DNA from: Marinobacter sp. C7
Lineage (GTDB): Bacteria > Pseudomonadota > Gammaproteobacteria > Pseudomonadales > Oleiphilaceae
Length of the DNA: 64,000 bases
Direction of reading: 5' to 3'
Assembly: GCF_022343555.1 (NCBI RefSeq)
Contig: NZ_JAKQZH010000001.1
Coordinates: 2,088,397 to 2,152,396 of the forward strand
Shown here: positions 9,726 through 19,143 of the stretch, piece by piece
Layout of the letters: each line of letters starts with the position of its first letter
How positions within the stretch are numbered: the stretch's first letter is position 1
Notes under the pieces: model-generated
The model's input: the letters and a program-made list of their open reading frames with translations, nothing else
What the model was told of the DNA's origin: nothing
Databases searched by the model: none
Made by a program: the position numbers and the translations under genes

Positions 9726-10424
9726 TCACCATCCCATGACCGTTTTGACGAACGGGATGGTCAGCCGTCTCTGTGCCTGCAGGGAATTCTCGTCCAGAAC
9801 ATCAAGCATGGCCAGCAAATCACCCAGGCGCCGCGGCGCGCGGCGCATGATGAAACTGGCGACATCATCGCTCATGACCAGGCCACGCTGCTCGGCCCTG
9901 GCCCGGAGAATGGTCTGGCGGTCCTCATCCCGGTAGATGCCCAGCTGCAAAGTCAGCCCGTGAGTGAGCCGTGACACCAGATCGGGCAGGCGAAAGCCCA
10001 GAGAGGCCGGAACTTCCGAAAGGCTGACCATTAACAGGCCATGGCGGTCGTGAATCCGGTTGTAAAGGTGAAAAACCGCCTCTTCCCATGCCGGGTCACC
10101 GGCAATTCGGTCGAGGTCGTCCAGGCAGACCAGGTCCTGCGTGTCCAGACCCGCCAGCGCCTCTGGACCGAACGGCTCCAGCTCCACGATACTGATGCAG
10201 ACGGCGGTGCGGCCACGAGCCTCGGCATGGTGGCAGGCGGCCTGCAGCAGATGGCTTTTCCCGGTATCCGAGTCACCGCAGATCACCACCACCGGCACTC
10301 CGGCCGGTTGATCGCAGATCACTTTGAGGCGCTGTGCGGCCTCTATGTTGCGATCTCCGTGGAAGTTGTCAAACCGGGCATCGTCCCGCAACTTGACGCC
10401 CAGAACCAGCTGGGAAGCGCTCAT
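9726..10424 (-). CDS. hda: DnaA regulatory inactivator Hda
   Basis: AAA+ DnaA-like protein that, bound to the sliding clamp, stimulates hydrolysis of DnaA-ATP after initiation. It is 232 residues long from the ATG whose ATGA overlaps the pgsA-like stop. The N-terminal QLVLGV is at the position of the clamp-binding QL-x-LP motif. Walker A is GDSDTGKS, Walker B is LVCLDDLDRI, sensor 1 is LLMVSLSEVP, and arginine-finger and sensor 2 regions follow (RLPDLVSRL; RAPRRLGDLL). A longer frame extending upstream overlaps the preceding gene and is rejected. Confidence 0.93.
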   Translation of the reverse strand: MSASQLVLGVKLRDDARFDNFHGDRNIEAAQRLKVICDQPAGVPVVVICGDSDTGKSHLLQAACHHAEARGRTAVCISIVELEPFGPEALAGLDTQDLVCLDDLDRIAGDPAWEEAVFHLYNRIHDRHGLLMVSLSEVPASLGFRLPDLVSRLTHGLTLQLGIYRDEDRQTILRARAEQRGLVMSDDVASFIMRRAPRRLGDLLAMLDVLDENSLQAQRRLTIPFVKTVMGW

Positions 10425-10981
10425 GACTGCTTGGCCCTCCAGGCCCGCACACCCCAGACCACCATGTAGTGCCCGCCACTGATCACGGCCGAAACCGCCA
10501 CCAGCAGGATACCCGCTTCCAGGACCCATGGCTGCATGGGCAACCCGGCCAGCAGGATGATAATGGCCAGCACCACCACAATCTGGATCAGCGTATTGAT
10601 TTTACCGAGCATGCTCGGCTCCATGTCATATCGCCCGACGCCGTAATGATAGGCAAGCGCGCCGACAACGATCAGAAGATCTCGCCCAAGCACCACGATG
10701 AATAGCCAGGTCGGCAGCACCGAGGTCAATGTCAGCATCAGGTAGGCGGTGATCAGCAACGCCTTGTCTGCCAGCGGATCCGCAATTGCACCAAGCCGGG
10801 AGCGCCAGTTGTAGCGCCTGGCCAGGAACCCGTCAAAGCCATCGGAAACAGCGGCCACGAAGAAAATAATCAGGGCCAGCTGGTAGTTTTCAAGTAACAG
10901 GGCGCCGGCAAAGGGAGCTATCAGCACAATACGCAGAAATGTCAGCGCATTGGGTATCCACCGCCAGCGTTGAGATCTCAC
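10421..10981 (-). CDS. CDP-alcohol phosphatidyltransferase family membrane enzyme
   Basis: Integral-membrane phospholipid enzyme of 186 residues. The family signature D-x2-DG-x2-AR-x8-G-x3-D-x3-D is complete: Asp47, Asp50, Gly51, Ala54, Arg55, Gly64, Asp68 and Asp72. About five hydrophobic helices are visible. It may be phosphatidylglycerophosphate synthase (PgsA) or a second paralogue; a main pgsA is usually next to uvrC elsewhere, so I leave the symbol open. It lies between DUF2066 (21 bp upstream) and hda (ATGA overlap). Confidence 0.88.
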   Translation of the reverse strand: MRSQRWRWIPNALTFLRIVLIAPFAGALLLENYQLALIIFFVAAVSDGFDGFLARRYNWRSRLGAIADPLADKALLITAYLMLTLTSVLPTWLFIVVLGRDLLIVVGALAYHYGVGRYDMEPSMLGKINTLIQIVVVLAIIILLAGLPMQPWVLEAGILLVAVSAVISGGHYMVVWGVRAWRAKQS

Positions 10982-11002
10982 AAGGCTCCCTCCGGCAACG
11001 CC

Positions 11003-12334
11003 CTATTCTTCCCCGGCATTTCCAATGGCTGATGAAGGCTGCCAACGGTAGTACAACACCTGGTACAGCGACTCGAAGGCCTGTTCCGCACCCTCGGCAT
11101 CCAATGGCAAGGCCTCGGTCGCGGGCTCGGTACCCGCCGTCTGATTGCCCGCGCCGGTCGTTTCCGACGTGCCACCTTCCCCGGCGCCCGCTTCCGGGCT
11201 GGCTTCCGCCTCGGGCGTGGATTCAGTTTCCGGCACTGCCTCTGCATCCGGCGCTGCCGCTTCTTCCTCCGGTTCCGGCTCCGCTGCGAAGGAACCGCTA
11301 TCCAGCGGGATAAAGCGGGGGTCCAGTGCCACGTATTGCTTGAGCTGGTCCAGTTCGCCGCTGAAGGTGACTCGCAGCGTCAGCTGATCCCCCTTAACCC
11401 GCGAAGCACCCACCGCGCGGACCGGCGTAAACCCTTCGAGAACCTGGGTAACCCTGCCGTAGTCCGCCACGGATTGAATGCCCTGTACCAGAATATCAAC
11501 CTGCGGAAGATCACCGACCTCACCCGCAGCAACCGCATAGCGACCGGCATAGCGATCCGCCCAACGGTCAATGACGGCCTGGGCCAGAGACCGGGGGTCA
11601 GGTGCCGTCACCACTTCCTCGCCACCGTCCATCGTCATACCGTCAAAAACCCAGCCGGCCCGCCATTGACCGCCACTCTGGCTGACACGCACCAGGGCCA
11701 TTACGTCATGACTGATATCGGAAGCCGAAGACCGGACACGTCCGACAAACTGGCCCCAGATCTCCGACAGCAGCTCCCGATCTCCCTGAAAGCGCCCGGG
11801 GGGCAGCGCCAGCGGAAGCCCCCGCTCACTGGCCGCCTGCTGGAAAAGAGATTGCCACTGGTCTGCTCCGCCACCCTGGGTGACCAGACGCCGCGAGCCG
11901 CGGTCCTCGACGGCAACCCAGGCCAGGGTCAGTGGCCGGTTGGCTCCCCACACGGGCGCATCGATCGACGCCAGTGCGCGGTTTACACCCACCGCGCCGA
12001 ACGACATCTGCAGACGGTTACCACCGTCCTCGCCCCGGAGGAACTGGTAGGAAAGCAACAGGGACTCTGCTTCGGCAAGCACCGACTGGATACCGTCTCG
12101 GGCCAGCACATCCCGGCTTCCGGAGACCCGCACCAATACGCGGCGCAAGCCCTCGGCATAACCTTGCTGCAATTGAGCGGTGGAGGAGCCGTCAACCGGA
12201 ACCTCAACGGAATAGAGCCCGGAAACTGTTACTGCCTGAGCCGGCGCACCCAGAAAGGCAAAGCCCAACAACAAAACGGCCGCCCGCACGGCAGCCCTGG
12301 ATACCCGCGCCAAGTATTGTCCTTTTACTGACAT
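11003..12334 (-). CDS. DUF2066 family exported protein
   Basis: A 443-residue protein with a Sec signal peptide (basic start, then AAVLLLGFAFLGAPAQA with cleavage after about residue 34). The body is the DUF2066 domain: an early YSVEVPVDGSSTAQLQQGYA segment, GLRRVLVRVSGSRDV and later QVDILVQGIQSVADYGRV. A long Glu/Ala/Pro/Thr tract occupies about residues 345-410, and a short helical end with ALPLDAEGAEQAFESLYQVL follows. Function is unknown; the protein should be periplasmic. It diverges from purM and leads the pgsA-like/hda set. Confidence 0.85.
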   Translation of the reverse strand: MSVKGQYLARVSRAAVRAAVLLLGFAFLGAPAQAVTVSGLYSVEVPVDGSSTAQLQQGYAEGLRRVLVRVSGSRDVLARDGIQSVLAEAESLLLSYQFLRGEDGGNRLQMSFGAVGVNRALASIDAPVWGANRPLTLAWVAVEDRGSRRLVTQGGGADQWQSLFQQAASERGLPLALPPGRFQGDRELLSEIWGQFVGRVRSSASDISHDVMALVRVSQSGGQWRAGWVFDGMTMDGGEEVVTAPDPRSLAQAVIDRWADRYAGRYAVAAGEVGDLPQVDILVQGIQSVADYGRVTQVLEGFTPVRAVGASRVKGDQLTLRVTFSGELDQLKQYVALDPRFIPLDSGSFAAEPEPEEEAAAPDAEAVPETESTPEAEASPEAGAGEGGTSETTGAGNQTAGTEPATEALPLDAEGAEQAFESLYQVLYYRWQPSSAIGNAGEE

Positions 12335-12446
12335 GAATCACCCTGGTGTTCGCATGGATGGCGCATAGGATACACCATGGCCTATACAGTGAGTAGCTGT
12401 TAAAATCCGCGGCCTGTCCCACTTTTGCCAACGGTCTTACAACACC

Positions 12447-13511
12447 ATGAGCGAACAGAAGCCCTCCCTGACTTACCGCGACGCCGGCGTTGACATCGAC
12501 GCGGGCAACGATCTCGTCAACCGTATCAAGGACACAGCGGCCCGCACGCGCCGGCCGGAAGTTCTTGGTGGCCTTGGCGGCTTCGGCGCCATGGTATCGA
12601 TTCCTGCCGGTTACAACGAGCCGGTACTGGTCTCCGGCACCGACGGCGTTGGCACCAAGCTTCGGCTGGCCATGCAACTGGACAAGCACGACAGCATCGG
12701 CATCGACCTCGTGGCCATGTGCGTCAACGACCTGGTGGTCGGTGGTGCCGAACCCCTGTTCTTCCTGGACTACTACGCCACCGGAAAACTGAACGTGGAT
12801 GTTGCGGCCCAGGTCGTTGCCGGTATCGGTGAAGGTTGCGAGCAGGCGGGCTGCGCCCTGGTGGGAGGCGAAACCGCAGAAATGCCCGGCATGTACGAGG
12901 GCGAAGATTACGATTTGGCAGGGTTCTGTGTAGGCGTTGCCGAGCGTAGCGAAATCATAGATGGCAGTCGCGCTCAACCGGGCGACGTCCTGCTGGCACT
13001 GGGATCGTCGGGCCCCCACTCCAATGGTTATTCACTGATCCGCAAGATCATTGAAGTCAGCAATGCTGACCTGCAGCAGCCCATTGACGGGACGACCCTC
13101 GCCAACGCCCTGATGGCACCTACCCGGATTTACGTCAAGAACCTGCTTCAACTGATCCGTGAAGTTGACGTTCGCGCCCTGTCCCACATCACCGGTGGCG
13201 GGCTTCCGGAAAATATCCCCCGGGTCCTGCCGGCAGGCACCGTCGCCGCCATAGATACCGAGAGCTGGGAGCTGCCTCCGGTATTCCAATGGCTGAAAGA
13301 GGCCGGCGGCGTGGCCAGTGAGGAGATGTACCGAACCTTCAACTGCGGGATTGGCATGATCGTCTGCGTACCCGCCAATCAGAAGGACCTGGCCCTGGAT
13401 ACGCTTACCGCCATGGGCGAGACCGTCTGGCAGGTGGGCGTGCTCGAAAGCGCGGACAATACCGAATCCGATGCAGTGGTCCGCTACGCACCGGGGCTGT
13501 TGTCGGCATGA
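12447..13511 (+). CDS. purM: Phosphoribosylformylglycinamidine cyclo-ligase (AIR synthetase)
   Basis: ATP-dependent closure of FGAM to 5-aminoimidazole ribonucleotide, step 5 of purine synthesis. The 354-residue length is typical. Motifs include [12 protein letters not shown] at the N-terminus, [26 protein letters not shown] and the [17 protein letters not shown] segment. It overlaps purN by ATGA. Gene order purM-purN facing DUF2066-pgsA-hda is a conserved gammaproteobacterial arrangement. Confidence 0.98.
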   Translation: MSEQKPSLTYRDAGVDIDAGNDLVNRIKDTAARTRRPEVLGGLGGFGAMVSIPAGYNEPVLVSGTDGVGTKLRLAMQLDKHDSIGIDLVAMCVNDLVVGGAEPLFFLDYYATGKLNVDVAAQVVAGIGEGCEQAGCALVGGETAEMPGMYEGEDYDLAGFCVGVAERSEIIDGSRAQPGDVLLALGSSGPHSNGYSLIRKIIEVSNADLQQPIDGTTLANALMAPTRIYVKNLLQLIREVDVRALSHITGGGLPENIPRVLPAGTVAAIDTESWELPPVFQWLKEAGGVASEEMYRTFNCGIGMIVCVPANQKDLALDTLTAMGETVWQVGVLESADNTESDAVVRYAPGLLSA

Positions 13512-14170
13512 AGGCAGACAAAGCCCCACTTCCCAAGATCCTGGTTCTGGTCTCCGGTAGCGGCACCAACCTTCAGGCGCTGATTGATGCGAGCCAGGAG
13601 CGGGACTTTCCGGGCCAGATCATCGCCGTTGGCTCCAATCGCCCCGGGGCCTTTGCCCTGGAACGCGCTGCCCAGGCCAACATCAAGACCTTCGTGGTCG
13701 ACCACACCGGTTACGAGAGTCGCGAGGAATTCGATGCGGCCCTGATGGCCGAGATCCGTCGCCACAACCCGGACCTCATCGTTCTGGCCGGGTTTATGCG
13801 GATTCTGACCACGGATTTCGTCCGGGCTTTCCGTGGCACCATGCTCAACATACACCCCTCGCTGCTGCCCAAATATACCGGTCTCAACACCCATCAGCGC
13901 GCCATTGAAGCCGGTGACACCCTGCACGGGGTATCCATTCATTTCGTGACAGAAGAGCTGGATGGCGGCCCGGTGATCGCCCAGGCAGAGGTAAACGTTG
14001 CTCCGGACGACACACCGGAGTCTCTGGCGGAGAAGGTCCAGGAAAAGGAGCACATTCTGTATCCGATCGTCGTGCGCTGGTTTTGCGAGGGCCGGATCCA
14101 GCTCGGCAGTGACTACATCCTCTTCGACGGCGAGATTCTGAAAGCTCCGATGCGGCTGCCCGACAACTGA
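13508..14170 (+). CDS. purN: Phosphoribosylglycinamide formyltransferase
   Basis: Transfers the formyl group of 10-formyltetrahydrofolate to GAR, step 3 of purine synthesis. The 220-residue protein contains the phosphate loop VSGSGTNLQ and the catalytic triad Asn114 and His116 (NIHPSLLP) with Asp152 ([10 protein letters not shown]). The start ATG overlaps the purM stop. Confidence 0.98.
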   Translation: MKADKAPLPKILVLVSGSGTNLQALIDASQERDFPGQIIAVGSNRPGAFALERAAQANIKTFVVDHTGYESREEFDAALMAEIRRHNPDLIVLAGFMRILTTDFVRAFRGTMLNIHPSLLPKYTGLNTHQRAIEAGDTLHGVSIHFVTEELDGGPVIAQAEVNVAPDDTPESLAEKVQEKEHILYPIVVRWFCEGRIQLGSDYILFDGEILKAPMRLPDN

Positions 14171-14243
14171 ACAGATTGTCATCCTCATGCCGCCAGGTAG
14201 GAGCTACACTGTCGCAGACTTGGACAGTTTTAAGGTTTGGCTC

Positions 14244-14996
14244 ATGCGCGTGTCAGGACTATCCAGAAGATACTGCAGAATCCCGGCATTCCGGCAACTG
14301 ACGTTGCTGGGGTTCCTGCTATTGCCCATTATCGCCGCGGCACAGGAACCGGCCCCCGAGCTGATACCCTCCCGGGTGAGCTACACCGCCACCATGGACA
14401 AGGGTCTCGAGATCAATGGCACCGCCGTGCGCAGCCTTACCTCCCAGGGCAACGGCATCTGGCTGTACCGCACGGATGTCGATTCATTCATCGCGGACAT
14501 CGACGAATCGCTGGTCCTGAAATGGGAAAGCGGCCGGGTGATCCCCCTGCGCTACCGCTACCGGCTCTCCGGGGTCTTCATCCGGGACCGGGAACAGTCC
14601 ATCGACTTTGACTGGAGCAAGGGAATCGCAACCGGCAGCTACCGTGATAGCGGTTTCCAACTGCCACTGAAGGAAGGTGCACTGGACCCGCTCGGCTACC
14701 AGCTTCAGCTTCGCCAGGACATCAAGGCGGGCAAGCGGGAAATGAGCTATCAGGTCATCGATGGCAACAACTATGACGAAGAGAAGTTCGCCGTCATCGA
14801 CGAAGAGCAGGTCTCGACCAACGGTGACACCATCACTCTGCTGAAAGCGGAGAAGGTCCGGGGCGAGAATGCCCGGCGCCAGACTCTGATGTGGTTCGAC
14901 CCACAACAGGATTTTCTGCTGTCGCGCCTGCTTCAGGTGGAACCGGACGGCAGTCGTTACGAGTTGCGGCTGCAGGAGGCTAAACTGGGCAATTAA
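14244..14996 (+). CDS. DUF3108 family exported protein
   Basis: A predicted periplasmic or outer-membrane-associated protein of unknown function, 250 residues from the preferred ATG. It has a signal peptide (RRYCRIPAFRQ, then LTLLGFLLLPIIAAAQ). The beta-rich body begins SRVSYTATMDKGLEINGTAV and ends RYELRLQEAKLGN, as in DUF3108 proteins. An earlier in-frame ATG at 14187 would add 19 residues ahead of the signal peptide and is less likely. It is probably cotranscribed with purMN and converges on avtA with a shared TTAA: both stop codons overlap. Confidence 0.8.
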   Translation: MRVSGLSRRYCRIPAFRQLTLLGFLLLPIIAAAQEPAPELIPSRVSYTATMDKGLEINGTAVRSLTSQGNGIWLYRTDVDSFIADIDESLVLKWESGRVIPLRYRYRLSGVFIRDREQSIDFDWSKGIATGSYRDSGFQLPLKEGALDPLGYQLQLRQDIKAGKREMSYQVIDGNNYDEEKFAVIDEEQVSTNGDTITLLKAEKVRGENARRQTLMWFDPQQDFLLSRLLQVEPDGSRYELRLQEAKLGN

Positions 14997-16270
14997 CCCT
15001 CGCCTTCGGCCTCCGCCCAGACCGTTTTCACTTCATCCGCAATAATCCGCAGGCCTTCAGCCACACGCTCATCATCCTGGGAATAGGTTACCCGCAGGCA
15101 TTCGTGGCGATGACGCCAGCCGTCTTCCGGCAGCCCGGGGAAGAAGTAGTGACCGGATACCACCAGCACACCCCTGCCCTTCAGCCGCTGGTAAAGCTCC
15201 AGGCTGGAAATGGGCAGATCCGGAAACCACAACCAGAGGAACATGGCACCTTCGGGTTTGTGGATGTACCAGCGGCAGCTGTCCTCGCCCATGGCGTTCC
15301 GGAACTCGGTAACCGCCCTTTCCATCTTGGCCTTGTAGAAGGGGCACACCACATCGCGGCTCAGGGACAGGATCTCACCCGACCGCACCAGCGGCTCCGC
15401 CAGCATCGCACCGAAGCTGCCGGTGGCCAGGTTCAGGATCGCGTTGATGCCGGACAGCGCCTTGATGATCGGCTCGGCCGCAATAACGATCCCCGTCCGG
15501 GCGGCCGGCAGTCCCAGCTTGGATAGACTCAGGCAGAGAATGATCTGTTCGTTCCAGGTGGGGTGCGCATCCACAAAGAGCAGGTTCGGGAACGGGGTTC
15601 CATAGGCACCGTCGACAATCAGGGGAATATCGTGTTGCCTGGCCATCACTTCCAGCCGCGCCAGCTCCCCGTCGGTGATGACGTTGCCGGTCGGATTGGT
15701 CGGGCGCGACACACAGATCGCCCCGGTTTCCCCGGTGACCTCCACAGCATCGAAGTCCACCCGGTACTTGAACTCATGGGCATCGGTGAACGAAATGTCC
15801 GGCTGCACAGCCCGGAACAGCTCTGGCTCGATCCCGGCGTCGGCATAACCGATGTACTCCGGGGCCAGCGGCAGCAGGATATGCTTGCGGTGACCGTCGC
15901 CGTAGTCGCCGCCGAACATGTTGAACAGCATGAAGAATGCGGCCTGGCTGCCATTGGTCAGGGCAATGTTCTCGGGTTTGAGCCCCCAGCCATACTCCCG
16001 GTTGAGCAGGTCTGCCAGCGAGGCAATGAACTGCTTTTCGCCCTGGGGTGGGTCGTAGACCCCGACCAGGCGCCGGACATCGTCCTCGCTCCGGCTCATC
16101 TCCGCCAGAATTTCCTGTACCCGCTGCTGGATCTCGGGAATGTGCCCGGGATTCCCTCCTCCCATCATGATCATGTCATCCCCGGACGCCATGGCATTTC
16201 CCAGATCATCCATCAGGGACGTGATACCGGCATCGGCGGTGAATTTGCGACCAAAAGCAGAGAGTTTCAT
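14993..16270 (-). CDS. avtA: Valine--pyruvate aminotransferase
   Basis: Fold-type I PLP aminotransferase exchanging amino groups between valine and pyruvate or alanine (transaminase C). It is 425 residues from the ATG. The N-terminus MKLSAFGRKFTADAGITSLM is typical of AvtA. SRPTNPTGN binds the cofactor ring region, the PLP-pyridine aspartate is Asp220 (IVDGAYG), and Lys251 (LSLSKLGLPAARTG) is the Schiff-base lysine. A TTG four codons upstream is a possible alternative start. Confidence 0.93.
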   Translation of the reverse strand: MKLSAFGRKFTADAGITSLMDDLGNAMASGDDMIMMGGGNPGHIPEIQQRVQEILAEMSRSEDDVRRLVGVYDPPQGEKQFIASLADLLNREYGWGLKPENIALTNGSQAAFFMLFNMFGGDYGDGHRKHILLPLAPEYIGYADAGIEPELFRAVQPDISFTDAHEFKYRVDFDAVEVTGETGAICVSRPTNPTGNVITDGELARLEVMARQHDIPLIVDGAYGTPFPNLLFVDAHPTWNEQIILCLSLSKLGLPAARTGIVIAAEPIIKALSGINAILNLATGSFGAMLAEPLVRSGEILSLSRDVVCPFYKAKMERAVTEFRNAMGEDSCRWYIHKPEGAMFLWLWFPDLPISSLELYQRLKGRGVLVVSGHYFFPGLPEDGWRHRHECLRVTYSQDDERVAEGLRIIADEVKTVWAEAEGEG

Positions 16271-16335
16271 GGCTCTATCCAATCAGGGCTGACTAGCGGG
16301 TTTATCATTAAGTGTAGCGCGGACAACCAGCTTAT

Positions 16336-16935
16336 TTAGCTGTCCAGGGCAATTCCGAGATTGCTGACGCCGTCGTTGGCGGCATCCGCCTTCAACTCGG
16401 CGATAAAGGACTCCTTCGGCACCCGCTGGCGTTTCAATGCCAAGACCAGGTCCCGCTGGAACATCTTGTCCTCTTTCATCAGGGGGTGATGATCCAGCAT
16501 ACGCACGAGCTCATCCTCGGGCAGGTCTTCGCCTTCGGACATCTCGATGAAGTTCATCACCGTTGCAGTGGCCAGCTGGGAGGCCTCGGTTGCCCGATGT
16601 TTATTGGGATTCAGGCGATTGAGCAGGGCCTGCTCCAGTAACTGGCAGAAGTCGAACGCCGGATAGACGCCGTAGGCGTCGTAGTCGTCCACGCTGGGTG
16701 ACAGCGTCTCGAGTTTGCTCAGTAACTGGGGAATCGCGGCCTCGCTGACGTCTTTCTGGAGCATATCCCAGGCAAGGTCCAGAAGCTGGCGCATCTTGGC
16801 GCCCGTTTTCAGGCCAACGGCGTCAGCAAACAGGGCATAGTTCGGAAACGAGCGTTCCGCAAGGGCGAGCAGGAAGGCGCATTCACGCCACCCCTGCAGT
16901 TGTGCGACGGCTTTGAGAAACTGGTTGGCGTTCAT
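16336..16935 (-). CDS. YjaG family protein (DUF416)
   Basis: A 199-residue helical protein recognised as YjaG/DUF416 from [21 protein letters not shown], the [17 protein letters not shown] segment and the central run of helices. Function is unknown. The start is the ATG overlapping the dcd stop (ATGA), so translation is probably coupled to dcd. A longer frame reading back into dcd is an artefact. Confidence 0.85.
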   Translation of the reverse strand: MNANQFLKAVAQLQGWRECAFLLALAERSFPNYALFADAVGLKTGAKMRQLLDLAWDMLQKDVSEAAIPQLLSKLETLSPSVDDYDAYGVYPAFDFCQLLEQALLNRLNPNKHRATEASQLATATVMNFIEMSEGEDLPEDELVRMLDHHPLMKEDKMFQRDLVLALKRQRVPKESFIAELKADAANDGVSNLGIALDS

Positions 16936-17498
16936 GTCCTGGGCAGGGTCACGCCGGTCTGGCCGAGATATTTGCCACCGCGGTCCTTGTAGCTGGTCTC
17001 GCAGACTTCGTCGGATTCGAAGAAGAGCATCTGGGCAACGCCTTCGTTGGCATAGATCTTGGCCGGCAGGTTGGTGGTGTTCGAAAATTCCAGGGTCACC
17101 TGCCCTTCCCACTCGGGCTCGAGCGGAGTGACGTTGACGATGATGCCGCAGCGGGCGTAGGTGCTTTTACCCAGGCAGATGGTGAGTACGTTGCGCGGGA
17201 TGCGGAAGTACTCGACGGTGCGCGCCAGGGCGAAGGAGTTCGGTGGAATGATGCAGACGTCACCGGTGTAGTTGACGAAGCTGTTGTCGTCAAAGTTCTT
17301 GGGGTCGACGGTGGCGCTGTGAACGTTGGTGAAGATTTTGAATTCGTTGCTGCAGCGGACGTCGTAACCGTAGCTGGAGGTCCCGTAGGAGATGACACGG
17401 CCTTTTTCGGTTTCGCGAACCTGTCCGTGTTCGAACGGTTCGATCATGCCGTGTTGTTCGGACATCCGGCGGATCCACTTGTCGGATTTGATGCTCAT
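16932..17498 (-). CDS. dcd: dCTP deaminase
   Basis: Deaminates dCTP to dUTP, supplying dUMP for thymidylate synthesis. The 188-residue trimeric dUTPase-fold enzyme shows [28 protein letters not shown], the active-site stretch [10 protein letters not shown] with [11 protein letters not shown], and the C-terminal [14 protein letters not shown] cap. The start is the ATG of MSIKSDKW; upstream sequence belongs to the structured gap. Confidence 0.97.
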   Translation of the reverse strand: MSIKSDKWIRRMSEQHGMIEPFEHGQVRETEKGRVISYGTSSYGYDVRCSNEFKIFTNVHSATVDPKNFDDNSFVNYTGDVCIIPPNSFALARTVEYFRIPRNVLTICLGKSTYARCGIIVNVTPLEPEWEGQVTLEFSNTTNLPAKIYANEGVAQMLFFESDEVCETSYKDRGGKYLGQTGVTLPRT

Positions 17499-17649
17499 CG
17501 ATGAAGTCTCGTTTCCACTGGAAAAATTGAGGCGTAGTTTACCTGTTCCCCGGGGGTCTGTCGAAGCTTGTGGAGGTCTTGCCTTTTGGGCTGCGGCTTT
17601 CGGCTCGGGCCTCAGGATTTGGGGGCTGCGCCCATAGGGGCTGCCTTCC

Positions 17650-17797
17650 AAAAACCGCTACGAGCACCCCTCCGGGGTCCAGCCAGCAATCACAGATTGC
17701 TGTCGTTCGGCTGTCGCATGAAGCTCCGCTTCATAAACGCTCGGCCTCACCCATGTGCGCTTGTTTCCGGCCATCCATGGCCTCCAACATTTTTGGA
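17650..17797 (+). repeat. Palindromic repeat, copy A, with extra hairpins
   Basis: This is the core of the 353-bp gene-free gap between apbC and dcd (17499-17851). It shares AAAACCGCTACRAGCAC (17650-17667) and CCATGTGCGCTTGTTTC (17751-17767) with copy B at 36950-36985, followed by GGCCATccATGGCC and ACATTTT. Copy A has 83 bases between the shared blocks where copy B has 2. Those bases hold three small hairpins: ACCCC/GGGGT (17666-17678), AGCAATC/GATTGCT (17685-17701) and ATGAAGC/GCTTCAT (17718-17734). Flanking arms are only imperfectly inverted (TCCAAAAA / TTTTTGGA). A separate GTCCG/CGGAC hairpin follows at 17811-17824. Confidence 0.7.
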
Positions 17798-17851
17798 CGG
17801 CTTTTCCTGCGTCCGTGAACGGACCGCGTTCTGGCCCGCCTGCGAATCCGG

Positions 17852-18952
17852 TCAGTGTTCGGTTACGGAAACACTGGAGATTGAACCGGACAGGTTACGC
17901 TCCCGGGTGGACAGCTCTGCCCCAACCCGGCGCGCTATGTCCCGGTAACGGCGCGCCACTTCGGAATCCGGCTCGGCGATAACCGAGGGTGTGCCACCGT
18001 CGGTCTGCTCCCGGATGGTCATGTGCAGAGGCAACTGGCCCAGGAGGGTCGTGTCGTATTCCTCGGCGATGCGTTCGCCGCCACCGTGGCCGAACAGGGG
18101 TTCTTCGTGGCCGCAGTTGCTGCAGATGTGGACGCTCATGTTTTCGATCACGCCCAGCACCGGGATGTCGACCTTGCGGAACATTTCGATGCCTTTCTTG
18201 CCGTCCAGCAGCGCGATGTCCTGAGGCGTGGTGACGATGACGGCGCCGGTGACCGGGACTTTCTGGGCCAGGGTGAGCTGGATGTCGCCGGTGCCCGGGG
18301 GCATGTCGATGATCAGGTAGTCGAGTTCGTCCCAGAGGGTCTGTTGCAGCAGCTGCATGACGGCCCCGCTGACCATGGGGCCGCGCCAGACCATGGGGGT
18401 TTTCTCGGTGACGACGAAGGCCATGGAGTTGGCTTGCAGGCCGTGGGCCTCCATGGGGACGAAGTATTTGTTCTCTCGGGTGTCCGGGCGCTTGCCTTCG
18501 GGGACGCCGAGCATCATGCCGATGCTGGGGCCGTAGATGTCGGCGTCAAGGATGCCGACTCTTGCGCCTTCGGCCTGGAGGGCCAGGGCGAGGTTGACGG
18601 CGGTGGTGGATTTGCCGACGCCGCCCTTGCCGGAGGCTACGGCGATGATGTTCTTGACGCCCGGAACCGAGGGAATGTCCTTCTGGACTTTGTAGGAGTG
18701 GATCTTCTGGCCAACGTGGACGTCGGCGCTGTCAACGCCGTCGACGTTCTCCAGGGCGTTGGTGACGATCTGTTTGAGCGCTCCGGCAATGCCCTTGGAA
18801 GGGTATGGTAATTCGACCATCAGGGTAACTTGGCCACTTTCGTCAGCGCTCAGGTTTTTGACGGCGCCAAGCTCGTACAGGTCCTTTTCAAGGTAAGGGT
18901 CCCGGTATTCGCGGACAGCGGCTTCCAGGGCCTGCTGGGAAATCTGGGTCAT
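17852..18952 (-). CDS. apbC: Iron-sulfur cluster carrier protein ApbC/Mrp
   Basis: P-loop ATPase that binds and delivers [4Fe-4S] clusters. The 366-residue product has an N-terminal DUF59/MIP18 domain (about 1-90), then the deviant Walker A SGKGGVGKSTTAVNLALAL and the switch region GILDADIYGPSIGMMLG. The cluster-binding CxxC is HICSNCGHEEPLFGHGGG. It diverges from metG, a common arrangement in proteobacteria. Confidence 0.96.
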   Translation of the reverse strand: MTQISQQALEAAVREYRDPYLEKDLYELGAVKNLSADESGQVTLMVELPYPSKGIAGALKQIVTNALENVDGVDSADVHVGQKIHSYKVQKDIPSVPGVKNIIAVASGKGGVGKSTTAVNLALALQAEGARVGILDADIYGPSIGMMLGVPEGKRPDTRENKYFVPMEAHGLQANSMAFVVTEKTPMVWRGPMVSGAVMQLLQQTLWDELDYLIIDMPPGTGDIQLTLAQKVPVTGAVIVTTPQDIALLDGKKGIEMFRKVDIPVLGVIENMSVHICSNCGHEEPLFGHGGGERIAEEYDTTLLGQLPLHMTIREQTDGGTPSVIAEPDSEVARRYRDIARRVGAELSTRERNLSGSISSVSVTEH

Positions 18953-19143
18953 CGGATTCTCCGGAATAAGCTCATGAACACGGAAACGGGTGTTTCAGGT
19001 GAAAAATTGCTGCTTGGAAGGTATCATCTGTGCCCGTTTCTGACCATATGGGGGCTTTACCTGGAGCAATCAATTCAGGATCTGCGACAGAACCCCGTTT
19101 TTTGTCTTTCCAACCCTTACCAACAGAAGGTTCGGACATCACC

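Noticed and set aside
17650..17797. CRISPR-like repeat/spacer array suggested by serial palindromes
   Set aside because: The hairpin arms differ in sequence, no repeat unit recurs at fixed spacing, and no cas genes are present.
17568..17982. Several short overlapping open frames between dcd and apbC
   Set aside because: They run through palindromic repeat DNA, are Cys/Arg/Pro rich and disagree with each other; the gap is better explained as repeat sequence.
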